A model generated the notes under the pieces. That model searched no databases and had not been told where the DNA came from. It worked only from the letters and a program-made list of their open reading frames with translations. The position numbers were made by a program, and so were the translations under genes. From the NCBI GenBank assembly GCA_019359355.1, contig JAHHHM010000038.1:1-37900 (forward strand): a stretch of DNA of 37,900 nt, given 5' to 3'. Positions 18,592 to 27,500 of the stretch are shown in pieces. The DNA comes from Microcoleus vaginatus WJT46-NPBG5 (GTDB taxonomy: Bacteria; Cyanobacteriota; Cyanobacteriia; Cyanobacteriales; Oscillatoriaceae). Each line of letters starts with the position of its first letter. The first letter of the stretch is position 1.

Positions 18592-18625
18592 TTTATTTCG
18601 CCTGCAAATGACGCTTGACAAATGA

Positions 18626-19261
18626 CTACCGACCTACTATTGTTGCCGGCTTGATGCTGAGTAAGGCTCCGGGTTTACCGGGAACGGCTCCTTTAATTAG
18701 CAGCAGGTTGCGCTCGGCGTCTACGCGAACGATTTCCAGCTTGCGAATGGTGACTTGTTTGCCACCCAGGCGACCGGCCATCCGCTTGCCAGGGTAAACC
18801 CGACCGGGGGTTGTGCCTGCGCCGGTGGAACCGGGTAGTCTGTGATTTTTGGAACCGTGAGCCATTGGCCCGCGCTTAAAGTTGTGTCGTTTTTGATAGC
18901 CGGCAAAGCCTCGACCGATACTGGTGCCAACGACATCTACAATTTGGCCGGCGGTGAACATATCGGCTTTAAGTTGCTGCCCTAGTTCATACGCCTCGGT
19001 GTTATCCAAGCGATACTCAAGCAGATGACGCACCGGAGTGGTACTGGACTTGGCCAGATGCCCCAGCAGTGGTCTATTAAGAGCTTTCGGTTTTACATCG
19101 CCGTATCCAACTTGGATGGCTGTGTAGCCATCTGTTTGTTTGGTTTTAATCTGTGTAACGGGGCATGGACCGGCTTGTATGACGGTGACAGGAATCGATC
19201 TCCCTTCAGCGTCAAATACTTGGGTCATGCCGAGTTTTGTGCCAATAATACCTACAGCCAC
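18626..19261 (-). CDS. rplC: 50S ribosomal protein L3
   Basis: L3 initiates 50S assembly and reaches toward the peptidyl transferase centre. The protein has [24 protein letters not shown], the extension around [20 protein letters not shown] and [16 protein letters not shown] start at the GTG at 19261 ([10 protein letters not shown]), 211 residues, which matches the family. A longer frame from GTG 19288 adds nine residues. A GGGAG motif stands rather far from 19261, so the start is not certain. It is the first gene of the cluster; rpsJ is not beside it, as in other cyanobacteria. Confidence 0.95.
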   Translation of the reverse strand: MAVGIIGTKLGMTQVFDAEGRSIPVTVIQAGPCPVTQIKTKQTDGYTAIQVGYGDVKPKALNRPLLGHLAKSSTTPVRHLLEYRLDNTEAYELGQQLKADMFTAGQIVDVVGTSIGRGFAGYQKRHNFKRGPMAHGSKNHRLPGSTGAGTTPGRVYPGKRMAGRLGGKQVTIRKLEIVRVDAERNLLLIKGAVPGKPGALLSIKPATIVGR

Positions 19262-19366
19262 GGGTTTAAGGGTCTCCCTTTTACGCACTACTATATATTC
19301 GGATTACGGGTGCGACTTATGACCTTTGCTCCCATAAACCTTTGTCAGAACAACCAGCCAACAGCC

Positions 19367-19388
19367 ATCTCCTAAACTTTTAGGAGAT
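19367..19388. promoter_or_regulatory. Perfect 22-bp palindrome upstream of rplC
   Basis: ATCTCCTAAA and its exact complement TTTAGGAGAT are separated by two bases. It lies about 105 bases upstream of the rplC start. It may be an operator for a dimeric regulator or a stem in the mRNA leader. The RNA form would expose or sequester an AGGAGA sequence. Function is inferred from position only. Confidence 0.5.
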
Positions 19389-19486
19389 TAACTGTGAGGG
19401 CGATTTACCAACAATTTAATCAGCCTTTTGAAAGCTGCCATTTGCCGAGCATTTACTTCGGCTTGCGGAGGTTTCCCTTTTGGACT

Positions 19487-19504
19487 TAAGCAGTTTGCTG
19501 CTTA
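19487..19504. promoter_or_regulatory. Hairpin in the rplC upstream region
   Basis: TAAGCAG and CTGCTTA form a 7-bp stem around a TTTG loop. It lies about 225 bases upstream of rplC. With the palindrome at 19367 it suggests a structured leader, possibly for ribosomal protein feedback; no known leader family is recognised. Confidence 0.4.
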
Positions 19505-20197
19505 GTATCCGATTTAGAAGCGACAGCGCTTTGCTGACCCAGTGGGACAACAGTGCCCTCAAGCTTTCTTCCTGCTTTGCCGATCCTTTAGAAGCGCAGT
19601 GTCACATACTTTGGATCTGCTCAGGATAGACTAGGGGGTTCTGTTCCACCTCTGTCAACACTTCCGAGCGTTTGCCTCTCTTGCGAGGAGGTGTTTGCCT
19701 GAATTTTTGCCGACAATCTAAGATACTAAACCATCTTGCGGCACTTGTCTACATAAATCTCAAAATTTATTTAGACGATGGAATGAAACTCTGGCCCAAG
19801 GCGAACATCAACAGGTTCGGCAATGGGCCGGCTGGTTGTGCTACAGAGCATTAACTCTTACGGAGCCAGGAGTCAGCCGTTTCGATTTCAGAGGCTCAAC
19901 TAGAATCTTTCTAATCTAACATTGATTGGCATCTGAGTTGATTAATTTTAAGGGGAAGGTCAAGGATTAATGTGTTTGGTCGTTAAAAAAGCTTGGCCTT
20001 TGATTTAAAAACAGCAAACACAGCCTAATCATGCGATTACTTAAAATCTTTTAAAATATTCCTAATAAGTATTTTGAATTTATAACGTTCCTCAAGTTTA
20101 TTTTATTTCGATACCTTTCTAAATCTGTTAGTTTATGGGGTCATGCCGTTTATGATTTCTCCCCAATCCTCGCACTCAGGCATTGTAAGTGTCGTGC

Positions 20198-20222
20198 TGT
20201 CGGGGCGAAGTTTTCCCCGACA
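20198..20222. promoter_or_regulatory. GC-rich hairpin upstream of ndhN
   Basis: TGTCGGGG (20198-20205) and CCCCGACA (20215-20222) form an 8-bp stem with a 9-base loop, about 110 bases before ndhN. A second GTGTCG at 20189 could compete for the same CGACAC. In the plus direction TTTT lies inside the loop rather than after the stem, so it is not a standard terminator. Confidence 0.4.
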
Positions 20223-20334
20223 CGTATGAACAACTCGGTATCACCGGCTTGCCCTGTGCAACCTCAGCCACCCCAATTCACGGTAAAATTCCAGCAGGCA
20301 TTAACAAAACGATAAAAAGGTAGACGGCACAGTT

Positions 20335-20811
20335 ATGGCACTGATTACTACGGGGGGCGGGTTAATCCGTGATCTGGAAAAGCACGGGGCGCTGGGACTA
20401 TATGTACCTTTAGAAGGGGGATATGAAGGGCGCTATCAACGGCGGGTTAGGGCAGCCGGTTATAACACTTACAACCTTTCTGCGCGGGGTTTAGGGGATT
20501 TAGCAGCTTATTTAACCGGCACTCATGGAGTACGTCCCCCTCACCTCGGTAAAAAAGGCACGGGTAATGAGGGTGCAGTTGGCTATACCTATTATGTGCC
20601 GGCACTGATCAGCACCCAATTAGCCCAGTTACCGCCCAAGTCAAAAGGACTGGTGCTTTGGATGCTGGAAGGACAGATCCTGTCACGCCAGGAAATTGAA
20701 TATTTAACGACTTTGCCTAAGATAGAACCACGAGTGAAGATCGCAATTGAGATGGGTGGCGATCGTGTCTTCCGGTGGATGCCGCTTAAGGATATGTTGG
20801 TTCCCGCTTAA
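20335..20811 (+). CDS. ndhN: NAD(P)H-quinone oxidoreductase subunit N
   Basis: NdhN is a peripheral subunit specific to photosynthetic NDH-1, which drives cyclic electron flow, respiration and CO2 uptake at the thylakoid. The 158-residue soluble protein begins MALITTGGGLIRDLEKHGALG and has EGRYQRRVRAAGYNTYNLSARGLGDL, TYYVPALI and the C-terminal IAIEMGGDRVFRWMPLKDML. All are characteristic of the family and the length is typical. It is divergent from rplC, a common cyanobacterial neighbourhood. A weak AAAAAGGT lies upstream of the ATG. It stands alone, about 105 bases before the first vWA gene. Confidence 0.94.
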   Translation: MALITTGGGLIRDLEKHGALGLYVPLEGGYEGRYQRRVRAAGYNTYNLSARGLGDLAAYLTGTHGVRPPHLGKKGTGNEGAVGYTYYVPALISTQLAQLPPKSKGLVLWMLEGQILSRQEIEYLTTLPKIEPRVKIAIEMGGDRVFRWMPLKDMLVPA

Positions 20812-20819
20812 GGGGAAAG

Positions 20820-20857
20820 AAGGAGAGGGGAAACCCATTTGCTTACCCCTACTCCTT
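20820..20857 (+). terminator. Candidate hairpin after ndhN
   Basis: AAGGAGAGGGG pairs with CCCCTACTCCTT (one mismatch or bulge), right after the ndhN stop. It is followed by AAATTATC rather than a long T-run. It may end or attenuate ndhN transcription before the vWA genes. Confidence 0.4.
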
Positions 20858-20916
20858 AAATTATCTGGCTGATTTTAATACCTTTAAAGAAAACTGAGTC
20901 TCTTGGGGAGATCCTT

Positions 20917-21522
20917 ATGCTGGAAAACCGTGACTATACCTTAATTATTGATAAAAGCGGGAGTATGTCCACGAAAGATCAACAGGGAGGTAAAAGTCGC
21001 TGGGTTGCGATGCAGGAGTCTGCCCTGGCTTTAGCAAGTAAGTGTGAGGAATTTGACCCCGATGGATTGACAGTTTACCTGTTTTCGGGCCGATTTAAAC
21101 GCTACGACAACGTTACATCCAGTAGAGTCTCGCAGATATTTCAAGAAAATGAGCCTTCTGGAAGAACTGATTTAGCCGGCGTCTTGGTTGATGCGCTTAA
21201 CAGTTATTTTCAACGCAAAGCAGCCCGTCAGACTAAATCCAATGGGGAGACTATTTTGGTGGTGACAGACGGGGAACCGGATGATCGCAAAGCCGTGATG
21301 AAAGTCATCATTGAAGCGTCTCGTCGGCTGGATCGCGATGAAGAATTGGCAATTTCGTTCGTGCAAGTCGGTACAGATGCCACTGCGACTCAGTTTCTCA
21401 AAGCGCTGGATGACGATCTGCAAGGTGCCGGCGCGAAGTTTGACATTGTCGATACTATCACAATGGATGATATGGAAGATCTGACCCTGACAGAAGTATT
21501 GCTCAATGCCATTATTGATTAA
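20917..21522 (+). CDS. vWA-domain protein, copy 1
   Basis: A 201-residue protein that is one von Willebrand factor A domain from end to end. The metal-ion-dependent adhesion site is complete: DKSGS (Asp12, Ser14, Ser16), Thr84 in GRTDL and Asp118 in TDGEPDD. It should bind a divalent metal and a partner protein. There is no signal peptide or membrane segment, so it is cytoplasmic. Small soluble vWA proteins of this kind occur near stress genes such as the ter system, but no terD-like gene is visible here, so the role is unknown. ATG start with GGGGAG about 12 bases upstream. Two paralogues follow at 22462 and 23246. It is probably co-transcribed with the Slr1339-like gene 196 bases downstream. 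Confidence 0.88.
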   Translation: MLENRDYTLIIDKSGSMSTKDQQGGKSRWVAMQESALALASKCEEFDPDGLTVYLFSGRFKRYDNVTSSRVSQIFQENEPSGRTDLAGVLVDALNSYFQRKAARQTKSNGETILVVTDGEPDDRKAVMKVIIEASRRLDRDEELAISFVQVGTDATATQFLKALDDDLQGAGAKFDIVDTITMDDMEDLTLTEVLLNAIID

Positions 21523-21718
21523 GGGCATCTACTCAAGGAAGCATTTAGCCGGCAGCCACTGAAAACCGTGCCGGCAGAAGACGTGAAACTGGGGAATGAT
21601 TCTGAAGCGCCAGAAACCCTCGAGTTTTCACCCCTCACTGTTGATTCCTGATAGCTGAATGCTTGCTGCTCAATATCATTGTTGCAACGGTTGTTAAAAA
21701 CCTTTAGGGGTTAAATGT

Positions 21719-22333
21719 ATGGAATCGATAGAGCGCTTATTAGCTGACGTTAGAACAGAATATCAGAGTTCTGTGGAGCCGGCAGAACCAAAAACACTCA
21801 CTGACTTAACTGCACAACCCTCGACAGCTTCGGCTGCAAGCGAAAACGTATTGCTCAGCAATTTCGCTACTTTACCGGAAGATAACTTATTAGCAGAACT
21901 TAAGCGCGAGTATGAAGAGACAAATGCTCTAAGTTCTGTGAAGCCGGCAAAATTAAACGTACTGCCTAACTTAACGGAGGAAATTTTTGTATTCCCGCAA
22001 CTCTCATCACCTACTATACACGAAAACGGGTTGCTAAACAATTTTGTTTCCTTACCAGAAAATAACTTATTAGCGGAACTTAAAGGTGAGTACGAGGAAG
22101 AAGCCAAAGCTGAGGAACAGAAAAGACAGCAACAGCTTAAAGAAGAACAGATCCGCCAACAAAAGCTAAAACAGCAACAGCAGGAAGCCATCAGCAAACA
22201 AGCGCAAGCTTGGTTAAAAACCTTAGATCCTCTGTCAGATGAAGGACTCTGGTTTGAAGAGTTTGCTTATAAATATCCTTCAAAACAAGAGGCGGCGATT
22301 GATTATTTGCAAGCTTTGCAACAAACCCCATAA
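21719..22333 (+). CDS. Slr1339-like hypothetical protein (putative salt-stress family)
   Basis: A 204-residue soluble protein of unknown biochemical function. The C-terminal block at 157-200 (AQAWLKTLDPLSDEGLWFEEFA, then YPSKQEAAIDYL) resembles the cyanobacterial family named after Slr1339, described as salt-stress related; this is recalled, not searched. A coiled coil rich in Gln, Lys and Glu spans about 126-162. The motif LLA-x4-EY occurs three times, at residues 7-15, 57-65 and 117-125. The last two sit in a 60-residue internal repeat (SNFATLPEDNLLAELK and NNFVSLPENNLLAELK). The linkers are rich in Thr, Ser, Pro and Ala and are probably disordered. It lies between vWA copies 1 and 2, suggesting a functional link with them. 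Confidence 0.75.
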   Translation: MESIERLLADVRTEYQSSVEPAEPKTLTDLTAQPSTASAASENVLLSNFATLPEDNLLAELKREYEETNALSSVKPAKLNVLPNLTEEIFVFPQLSSPTIHENGLLNNFVSLPENNLLAELKGEYEEEAKAEEQKRQQQLKEEQIRQQKLKQQQQEAISKQAQAWLKTLDPLSDEGLWFEEFAYKYPSKQEAAIDYLQALQQTP

Positions 22334-22339
22334 AAGCGA

Positions 22340-22370
22340 TTTTAGAAAATTGAAATCTGAAAATCTAAAA
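22340..22370 (+). terminator. AT-rich hairpin after the Slr1339-like gene
   Basis: TTTTAGA (22340-22346) and TCTAAAA (22364-22370) form a 7-bp stem about 7 bases past the stop codon. It is AT-only and may be a weak terminator or a decayed heptamer element. Confidence 0.3.
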
Positions 22371-22447
22371 TTGCTTCGGGATTGTTAGGAAAGTGGGATA
22401 GGCTAGATCCACAAGCCATAATAACACAGGAGGTTTTCTCTTGATAA

Positions 22448-22455
22448 AAGGAGGT
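22448..22455 (+). promoter_or_regulatory. Shine-Dalgarno site fixing the vWA copy 2 TTG start
   Basis: AAGGAGGT lies 6 bases before TTG 22462. A second GGAGG lies about 20 bases further upstream, before TTG 22441, so both starts could be used; alignment with the paralogues favours 22462. Confidence 0.65.
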
Positions 22456-22461
22456 AATACT

Positions 22462-23064
22462 TTGGAAGCTCGTGATTACACATTAATCATCGATAAAAGC
22501 GGCAGTATGTCTACGCCAGAGCAGGCAACTGGCAGAAGTCGTTGGGATACGGCACAAGAATCTACTCTGGCACTCGCACGCAAATGCGAGCAATTTGACC
22601 CGGATGGAATTACAGTGTACTTGTTTTCAGGCAAGTTTAAACGCTATGAAAATGTAACTTCTAGTAAAGTTGCACAGATTTTTCAAGAAAACGATCCATC
22701 AGGTACAACAAATCTGGCTGCTGTTTTACAAGATGCCACCAGTAACTACTTAAAGCGTAAAGCAGGAGGTCAAACAAAAGCCAATGGCGAAACAATTTTA
22801 GTCATAACAGATGGAGAACCCGATGATCGCAGGGCGGTGATGAAGGTAATTATTGATACCTCCCGTCAAATGGAGCGAGATGAAGAATTGGCGATCTCAT
22901 TTATTCAGGTTGGCAATGATCAAACAGCGACTCGGTTTCTTAAAGCTTTGGATGATGAATTGCAAGGTGCCGGCGCGAAATTTGATATTGTCGATACAGT
23001 CACCCTGGATGATATGGAAGGGATGACTTTAACAGAAGTGCTGCTCAATGCTATCGCAGACTAA
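22462..23064 (+). CDS. vWA-domain protein, copy 2
   Basis: A 200-residue single vWA domain, paralogous to copies 1 and 3. The metal site is DKSGS (Asp11, Ser13, Ser15), a Thr in the GTTNLA loop and the Asp of ITDGEPDD. I start at TTG 22462 (MEARDYTL) because AAGGAGGT lies 6 bases upstream and the protein then aligns end to end with its paralogues. An alternative TTG at 22441, behind another AGGAGG, would add seven residues containing the ribosome-binding site itself. It differs from the other copies around SNYLKRKAGG and IDTSRQMERDEE. No signal peptide is seen. Confidence 0.87.
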   Translation: MEARDYTLIIDKSGSMSTPEQATGRSRWDTAQESTLALARKCEQFDPDGITVYLFSGKFKRYENVTSSKVAQIFQENDPSGTTNLAAVLQDATSNYLKRKAGGQTKANGETILVITDGEPDDRRAVMKVIIDTSRQMERDEELAISFIQVGNDQTATRFLKALDDELQGAGAKFDIVDTVTLDDMEGMTLTEVLLNAIAD

Positions 23065-23245
23065 CTCGCCATGAATTCTTTGATTAATTCTCCAAATCAG
23101 TAATTTATACAAGGACGGGTTTTAAGCCAAATGAACTTTCGATAAGAAAGCTAATGTCCTAAACCCGTTCTTACCGGCAGCCAGATCAGGATTTTAGGGA
23201 ATCCCCTTCACTCATTGCTAACAACTAACACTTGAAAGGGCAATT

Positions 23246-23854
23246 ATGGCATTAGAAAATCGGGATTTTACATTAATTATTGATAAAAGCGGCAGTATGT
23301 CTACCCCAGATCAGGCAGGTGGCAGAAGTCGTTGGGAAGCAGCGCAAGAGTCTACTTTGGCACTTGCGCGCAAATGCGAGCAATTTGACCCGGATGGAAT
23401 TACAGTTTACCTATTTTCCAGCCGATTTAAACGCTACGAAAATGTAACTTCTAGTAAAGTTGCACAGATTTTTCAAGAAAACGATCCTGCCGGCACAACA
23501 AACCTCGCCGCTGTGCTGCAAGATGCAACAAATCAATATTTTCAGCGTAAAGCAGCGGGACAGATAAAAGCCGGCGGAGAAACTATTTTAGTGGTGACAG
23601 ATGGGGAACCCGATGATCGTAAAGCCGTGATGAAAGCCATTATTGAAGCATCTCGCCGGATGGATCGCGATGAAGAACTTGGCATTTCTATCATACAAGT
23701 CGGATCGGACGCCACCGCCAGCCGATTTTTAAAGGCATTGGATGATGAATTGCAAGGTGCCGGCGCGAAATTCGATATTTGTGACACGATTACCATCGAT
23801 GATATGGCAGATATCACCCTAGCAGAAGTGCTGCTCAGCGCCATTAATGATTGA
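23246..23854 (+). CDS. vWA-domain protein, copy 3
   Basis: A 202-residue single vWA domain. The metal site is DKSGS (Asp13, Ser15, Ser17), the GTTNLA threonine and VTDGEPDD. The N-terminus MALENRDFTL resembles copy 1. The segment from ESTLALARKCEQ to QENDPAGTTNLAAVLQDAT is nearly copy 2. The stretch QYFQRKAAGQ through VVTDGEPDDRKAVMK and IIEASRRMDRDEEL is closer to copy 1 again, so the gene looks mosaic. A Cys at FDICDT is unique to this copy. It is the last of the set and is followed by a strong hairpin at 23939-23980. Confidence 0.88.
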   Translation: MALENRDFTLIIDKSGSMSTPDQAGGRSRWEAAQESTLALARKCEQFDPDGITVYLFSSRFKRYENVTSSKVAQIFQENDPAGTTNLAAVLQDATNQYFQRKAAGQIKAGGETILVVTDGEPDDRKAVMKAIIEASRRMDRDEELGISIIQVGSDATASRFLKALDDELQGAGAKFDICDTITIDDMADITLAEVLLSAIND

Positions 23855-24526
23855 TAAATCTACAATCAACTTGCATATTTTGTAGGAGAGAACCAGAAAA
23901 ACTGAAAGCAAAAGTTAAAAGCTATTTTCCCTTAAATGGTAAAAAGTGACGAATCAAAATGCAAGCTCGTCACTTTTTACTGTCTTTTACCTTTATCTCC
24001 CCCGCACCCCCAGCACTCCCACACACCACCCAAGTAAATATGCAACATAGATGATTGAAAGCTTAAAGGGCGACTCATCTTGCCGCTAAGCGCTTATCGA
24101 TGACACTGCACTCAACTTTTATCATCCTCCTTTCGACAGAGATGTCTGGGTACATTTTTGCCAGATAATGAGCAGAGAACTCACCGGCATTGTCTTCCTT
24201 AAAGCCAGGGATTTCACCCGCAATCACCGGCAGCCGGTATCCAAAGACGTAAATGCAGGGTTACAAAAAACAGCCGTTCCCTTTCTCTACGCTCAAAGCT
24301 ATATACCAGTAGACACAAGCAGAAAAGGGAAGATGGGGAAAAATCTCTATAACCCATCCACAGGCGACTCGAATCAAGACTAGCTGGCAGGTTAACTGTG
24401 GTTAGTTATTTGCTTAGTTAGCGGAAGGTTATCAAACTTTCCCGTTAAATCGATACTTGTAATAAGTAAATCTAATAATTATTCGTCCAGTCCCGCTCAC
24501 TCATCAACCGGCAAAAGGAATCAGCT
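23855..24526. other. Spacer between the vWA genes and the poly-HAMP kinase
   Basis: About 670 bases with a strong hairpin (listed) and no convincing gene. A 71-codon plus frame at 24168-24383 has no family resemblance and poor composition. The promoter of the kinase is presumably here, but I could not assign its boxes. The last 60 bases before the ATG are AT-rich and have no perfect GGAGG. Confidence 0.5.
23939..23980 (+). terminator. Strong terminator hairpin after vWA copy 3
   Basis: GTAAAAAGTGACGA (23939-23952) pairs perfectly with TCGTCACTTTTTAC (23967-23980), a 14-bp stem with a 14-base loop. It is followed by TGTCTTTTACCTTT. The T-rich 3' arm and the position fit a rho-independent terminator, possibly bidirectional. 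Confidence 0.75.
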
Positions 24527-27500
24527 ATGTCAAGCTCACAAGCAGTCCAAGAACGTACTGACGATTTAGATGAAAAGCAGTTATTAAGAACACTCGCCGC
24601 TGTTAAGAAAGGGGACTTTTCTGTGCGAATGCCCCTCGACCAAACCGGCATGGCGGGTAAAATTGCGGATACGCTCAACGACATTATCGAACTCAATGAA
24701 AGGATGGCCGCCGAATTAGATCGGATCGGCACCGTTGTTGGGAAAGAAGGTAAAATTACCCAGCGGGCATCACTAGGAAACGCCGGCGGTTCTTGGACAG
24801 CAAGCGTTAATTCTGTCAATACCCTGATCACAGATTTAGTCCAACCTACAGCCGAAACTGCTAGAGTAATTCGGGCCGTCGCAAATGGCGATTTATCCCA
24901 AAAGATCGCACCCGAAATAGAAGGCCGGCCCCTAAAAGGAGAATTCCTTCAAACCGCCAAAATTGTTAACACAATGGTGGATCAGCTCAGTTCCTTCGCC
25001 TCAGAAGTGACACGGGTGGCGCGAGAAGTCGGTTCAGAAGGGAAATTAGGCGTGCAAGCCGAAGTTCAAGGCGTGGCCGGCACCTGGAAAGATTTAACCG
25101 ATAGCGTTAACTCAATGGCCGGTAACTTAACCGCCCAAGTCCGAAATATTGCCGAAGTCACGACCGCTGTTGCTAATGGGGATCTGTCTAAGAAAATTAC
25201 GGTAGATGTAAAAGGGGAAATTTTAGAGCTGAAGAACACCGTCAACATCATGGTGGATCAGCTCAACTCGTTTGCCTCGGAAGTAACACGGGTGGCGCGA
25301 GAAGTCGGTTCGGAAGGGAAATTAGGCGTACAAGCAGAAGTTCGAGGCGTTGCCGGCACCTGGAAAGATTTAACAGATAGCGTGAATTTCATGGCCGGCT
25401 CATTAACCGCCCAGGTGCGGAATATTGCCGAGGTGACGACGGCTGTAGCTAACGGGGACCTTTCTAAGAAAATCACCGTAGATGTTAGAGGGGAAATTTT
25501 AGAGCTGAAAAACACGATTAACATCATGGTGGATCAGCTTAACTCCTTTGCCTCGGAAGTGACGCGGGTGGCGCGAGAGGTGGGAACCGAAGGGAAGTTA
25601 GGCGTACAAGCGGAAGTGCGAGGGGTAGCCGGCACCTGGAAAGATTTAACCGATAGCGTTAACTCAATGGCCGGCAATCTCACAGCCCAGGTGCGGAATA
25701 TCGCGGAAGTGACAACGGCTGTAGCTAACGGCGACCTTTCTAAGAAAATTACGGTAGACGTAAAAGGTGAAATTTTAGAGCTGAAAAACACCATAAATAT
25801 CATGGTGGATCAGCTCAACTCCTTCGCCTCGGAAGTGACGCGGGTGGCGCGAGAGGTGGGTTCGGAAGGGAAATTAGGCGGTCAAGCAGATGTTAAGGGG
25901 GTAGCCGGCACCTGGAAAGATTTAACGGATAGCGTTAATTTCATGGCCGGCTCGTTAACTGCCCAAGTCCGAAATATTGCGGAAGTGACGACGGCTGTTG
26001 CTAACGGCGACCTCTCGAAGAAAATTACGGTAGACGTAAAAGGTGAAATTTTAGAGCTAAAAAACACCATAAACATCATGGTGGATCAGCTCAACTCCTT
26101 TGCCTCGGAAGTGACGCGGGTGGCGCGAGAGGTGGGTTCGGAAGGGAAATTAGGTGTACAAGCGGAAGTGCGAGGGGTGGCCGGCACATGGAAAGATTTA
26201 ACGGATAGCGTTAACTCAATGGCCGGTAACTTAACCGCCCAGGTGCGGAATATTGCCGAGGTGACGACGGCTGTCGCGAACGGGGATCTGTCCAAGAAAA
26301 TTACGGTTGACGTAAAAGGTGAAATTTTAGAGCTGAAAAACACCATAAATATCATGGTGGATCAGCTCAGCTCGTTTGCCTCGGAAGTGACGCGGGTGGC
26401 GCGAGAGGTGGGAACTGAAGGGAAGTTAGGGGTACAAGCGGAAGTTCGAGGCGTTGCCGGCACCTGGAAAGACTTAACCGACAACGTGAACTCAATGGCC
26501 GGCAACCTGACAGCCCAGGTGCGGAACATTGCCGAGGTGGCAACCGCAATCGCAAATGGCGACCTCTCCAAGAAAATTACGGTACAGGTGAAAGGTGAAA
26601 TTTTAGAGCTGAAGAACACGATCAACGTCATGGTGGATCAGCTCAGCTCGTTTGCCTCGGAAGTAACACGGGTGGCGCGAGAGGTGGGTTCGGAAGGGAA
26701 ATTAGGCGGCCAAGCGGATGTGCGAGGCGTCGCCGGCACCTGGAAAGACTTAACCGATAGCGTGAATTTCATGGCCGGCTCATTAACCGCCCAAGTGCGA
26801 AACATTGCCGCTGTTACGACGGCTGTTGCAAATGGCGACCTTTCTAAGAAAATTACGGTTGACGTAAAAGGTGAAATTTTAGAGCTGAAAAACACCGTCA
26901 ACGTCATGGTAGACCAGCTCAACTCCTTCGCTTCAGAAGTAACGCGGGTGGCGCGAGAGGTGGGAACCGAAGGGAAATTAGGCGTACAAGCGGAAGTCCG
27001 AGGCGTTGCCGGCACCTGGAAAGACTTAACCGATAGTGTGAACTCAATGGCCGGCAATTTAACCGCCCAAGTTCGCAACATCGCGGAAGTGACGACGGCT
27101 GTCGCTAATGGCGACCTTTCTAAGAAAATTACGGTAGATGTAAAAGGTGAAATTTTAGAGCTGAAAAACACCATAAACATCATGGTGGATCAGCTCAGCT
27201 CGTTTGCCTCGGAAGTGACACGGGTGGCGCGAGAGGTGGGAACCGAAGGGAAATTAGGGGTGCAGGCGTATGTTAAGGGGGTTGCCGGCACCTGGAAAGA
27301 CTTAACCGACAACGTGAACTCAATGGCTGGCAACCTGACAGCCCAGGTGCGGAACATTGCCGAAGTGACGAAAGCGGTTGCAAATGGCGACCTTTCTAAG
27401 AAGATTACCGTTGATGTCAAAGGCGAGATTTTGGAGCTGAAAAACACGATCAACGTCATGGTGGATCAGCTCAGCTCGTTTGCCTCAGAAGTAACGCGGG

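Larger units (their letters stand above)
19262..20334. other. Divergent control region between rplC and ndhN
   Basis: There is no convincing gene in about 1.07 kb. It must hold the promoter for the 31-gene minus-strand cluster and the one for ndhN. It contains three strong hairpin-forming sequences (19367-19388, 19487-19504, 20198-20222), listed separately. A 60-codon plus-strand frame at 19672-19854 has no family resemblance. I could not assign -10 and -35 boxes with confidence. Confidence 0.6.

Noticed and set aside
19672-19854. 60-residue plus-strand frame between rplC and ndhN
   Set aside because: No conserved features, and it lies in a region expected to be regulatory.
20917-23854. Tellurite-resistance (ter) operon
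   Set aside because: The vWA proteins recall TerY-type proteins, but no TerD, TerC or TerB relative is present, so the assignment is not supported.
24168-24383. 71-residue plus-strand frame upstream of the giant kinase
   Set aside because: No recognisable domain, no ribosome-binding site, composition like spacer DNA.
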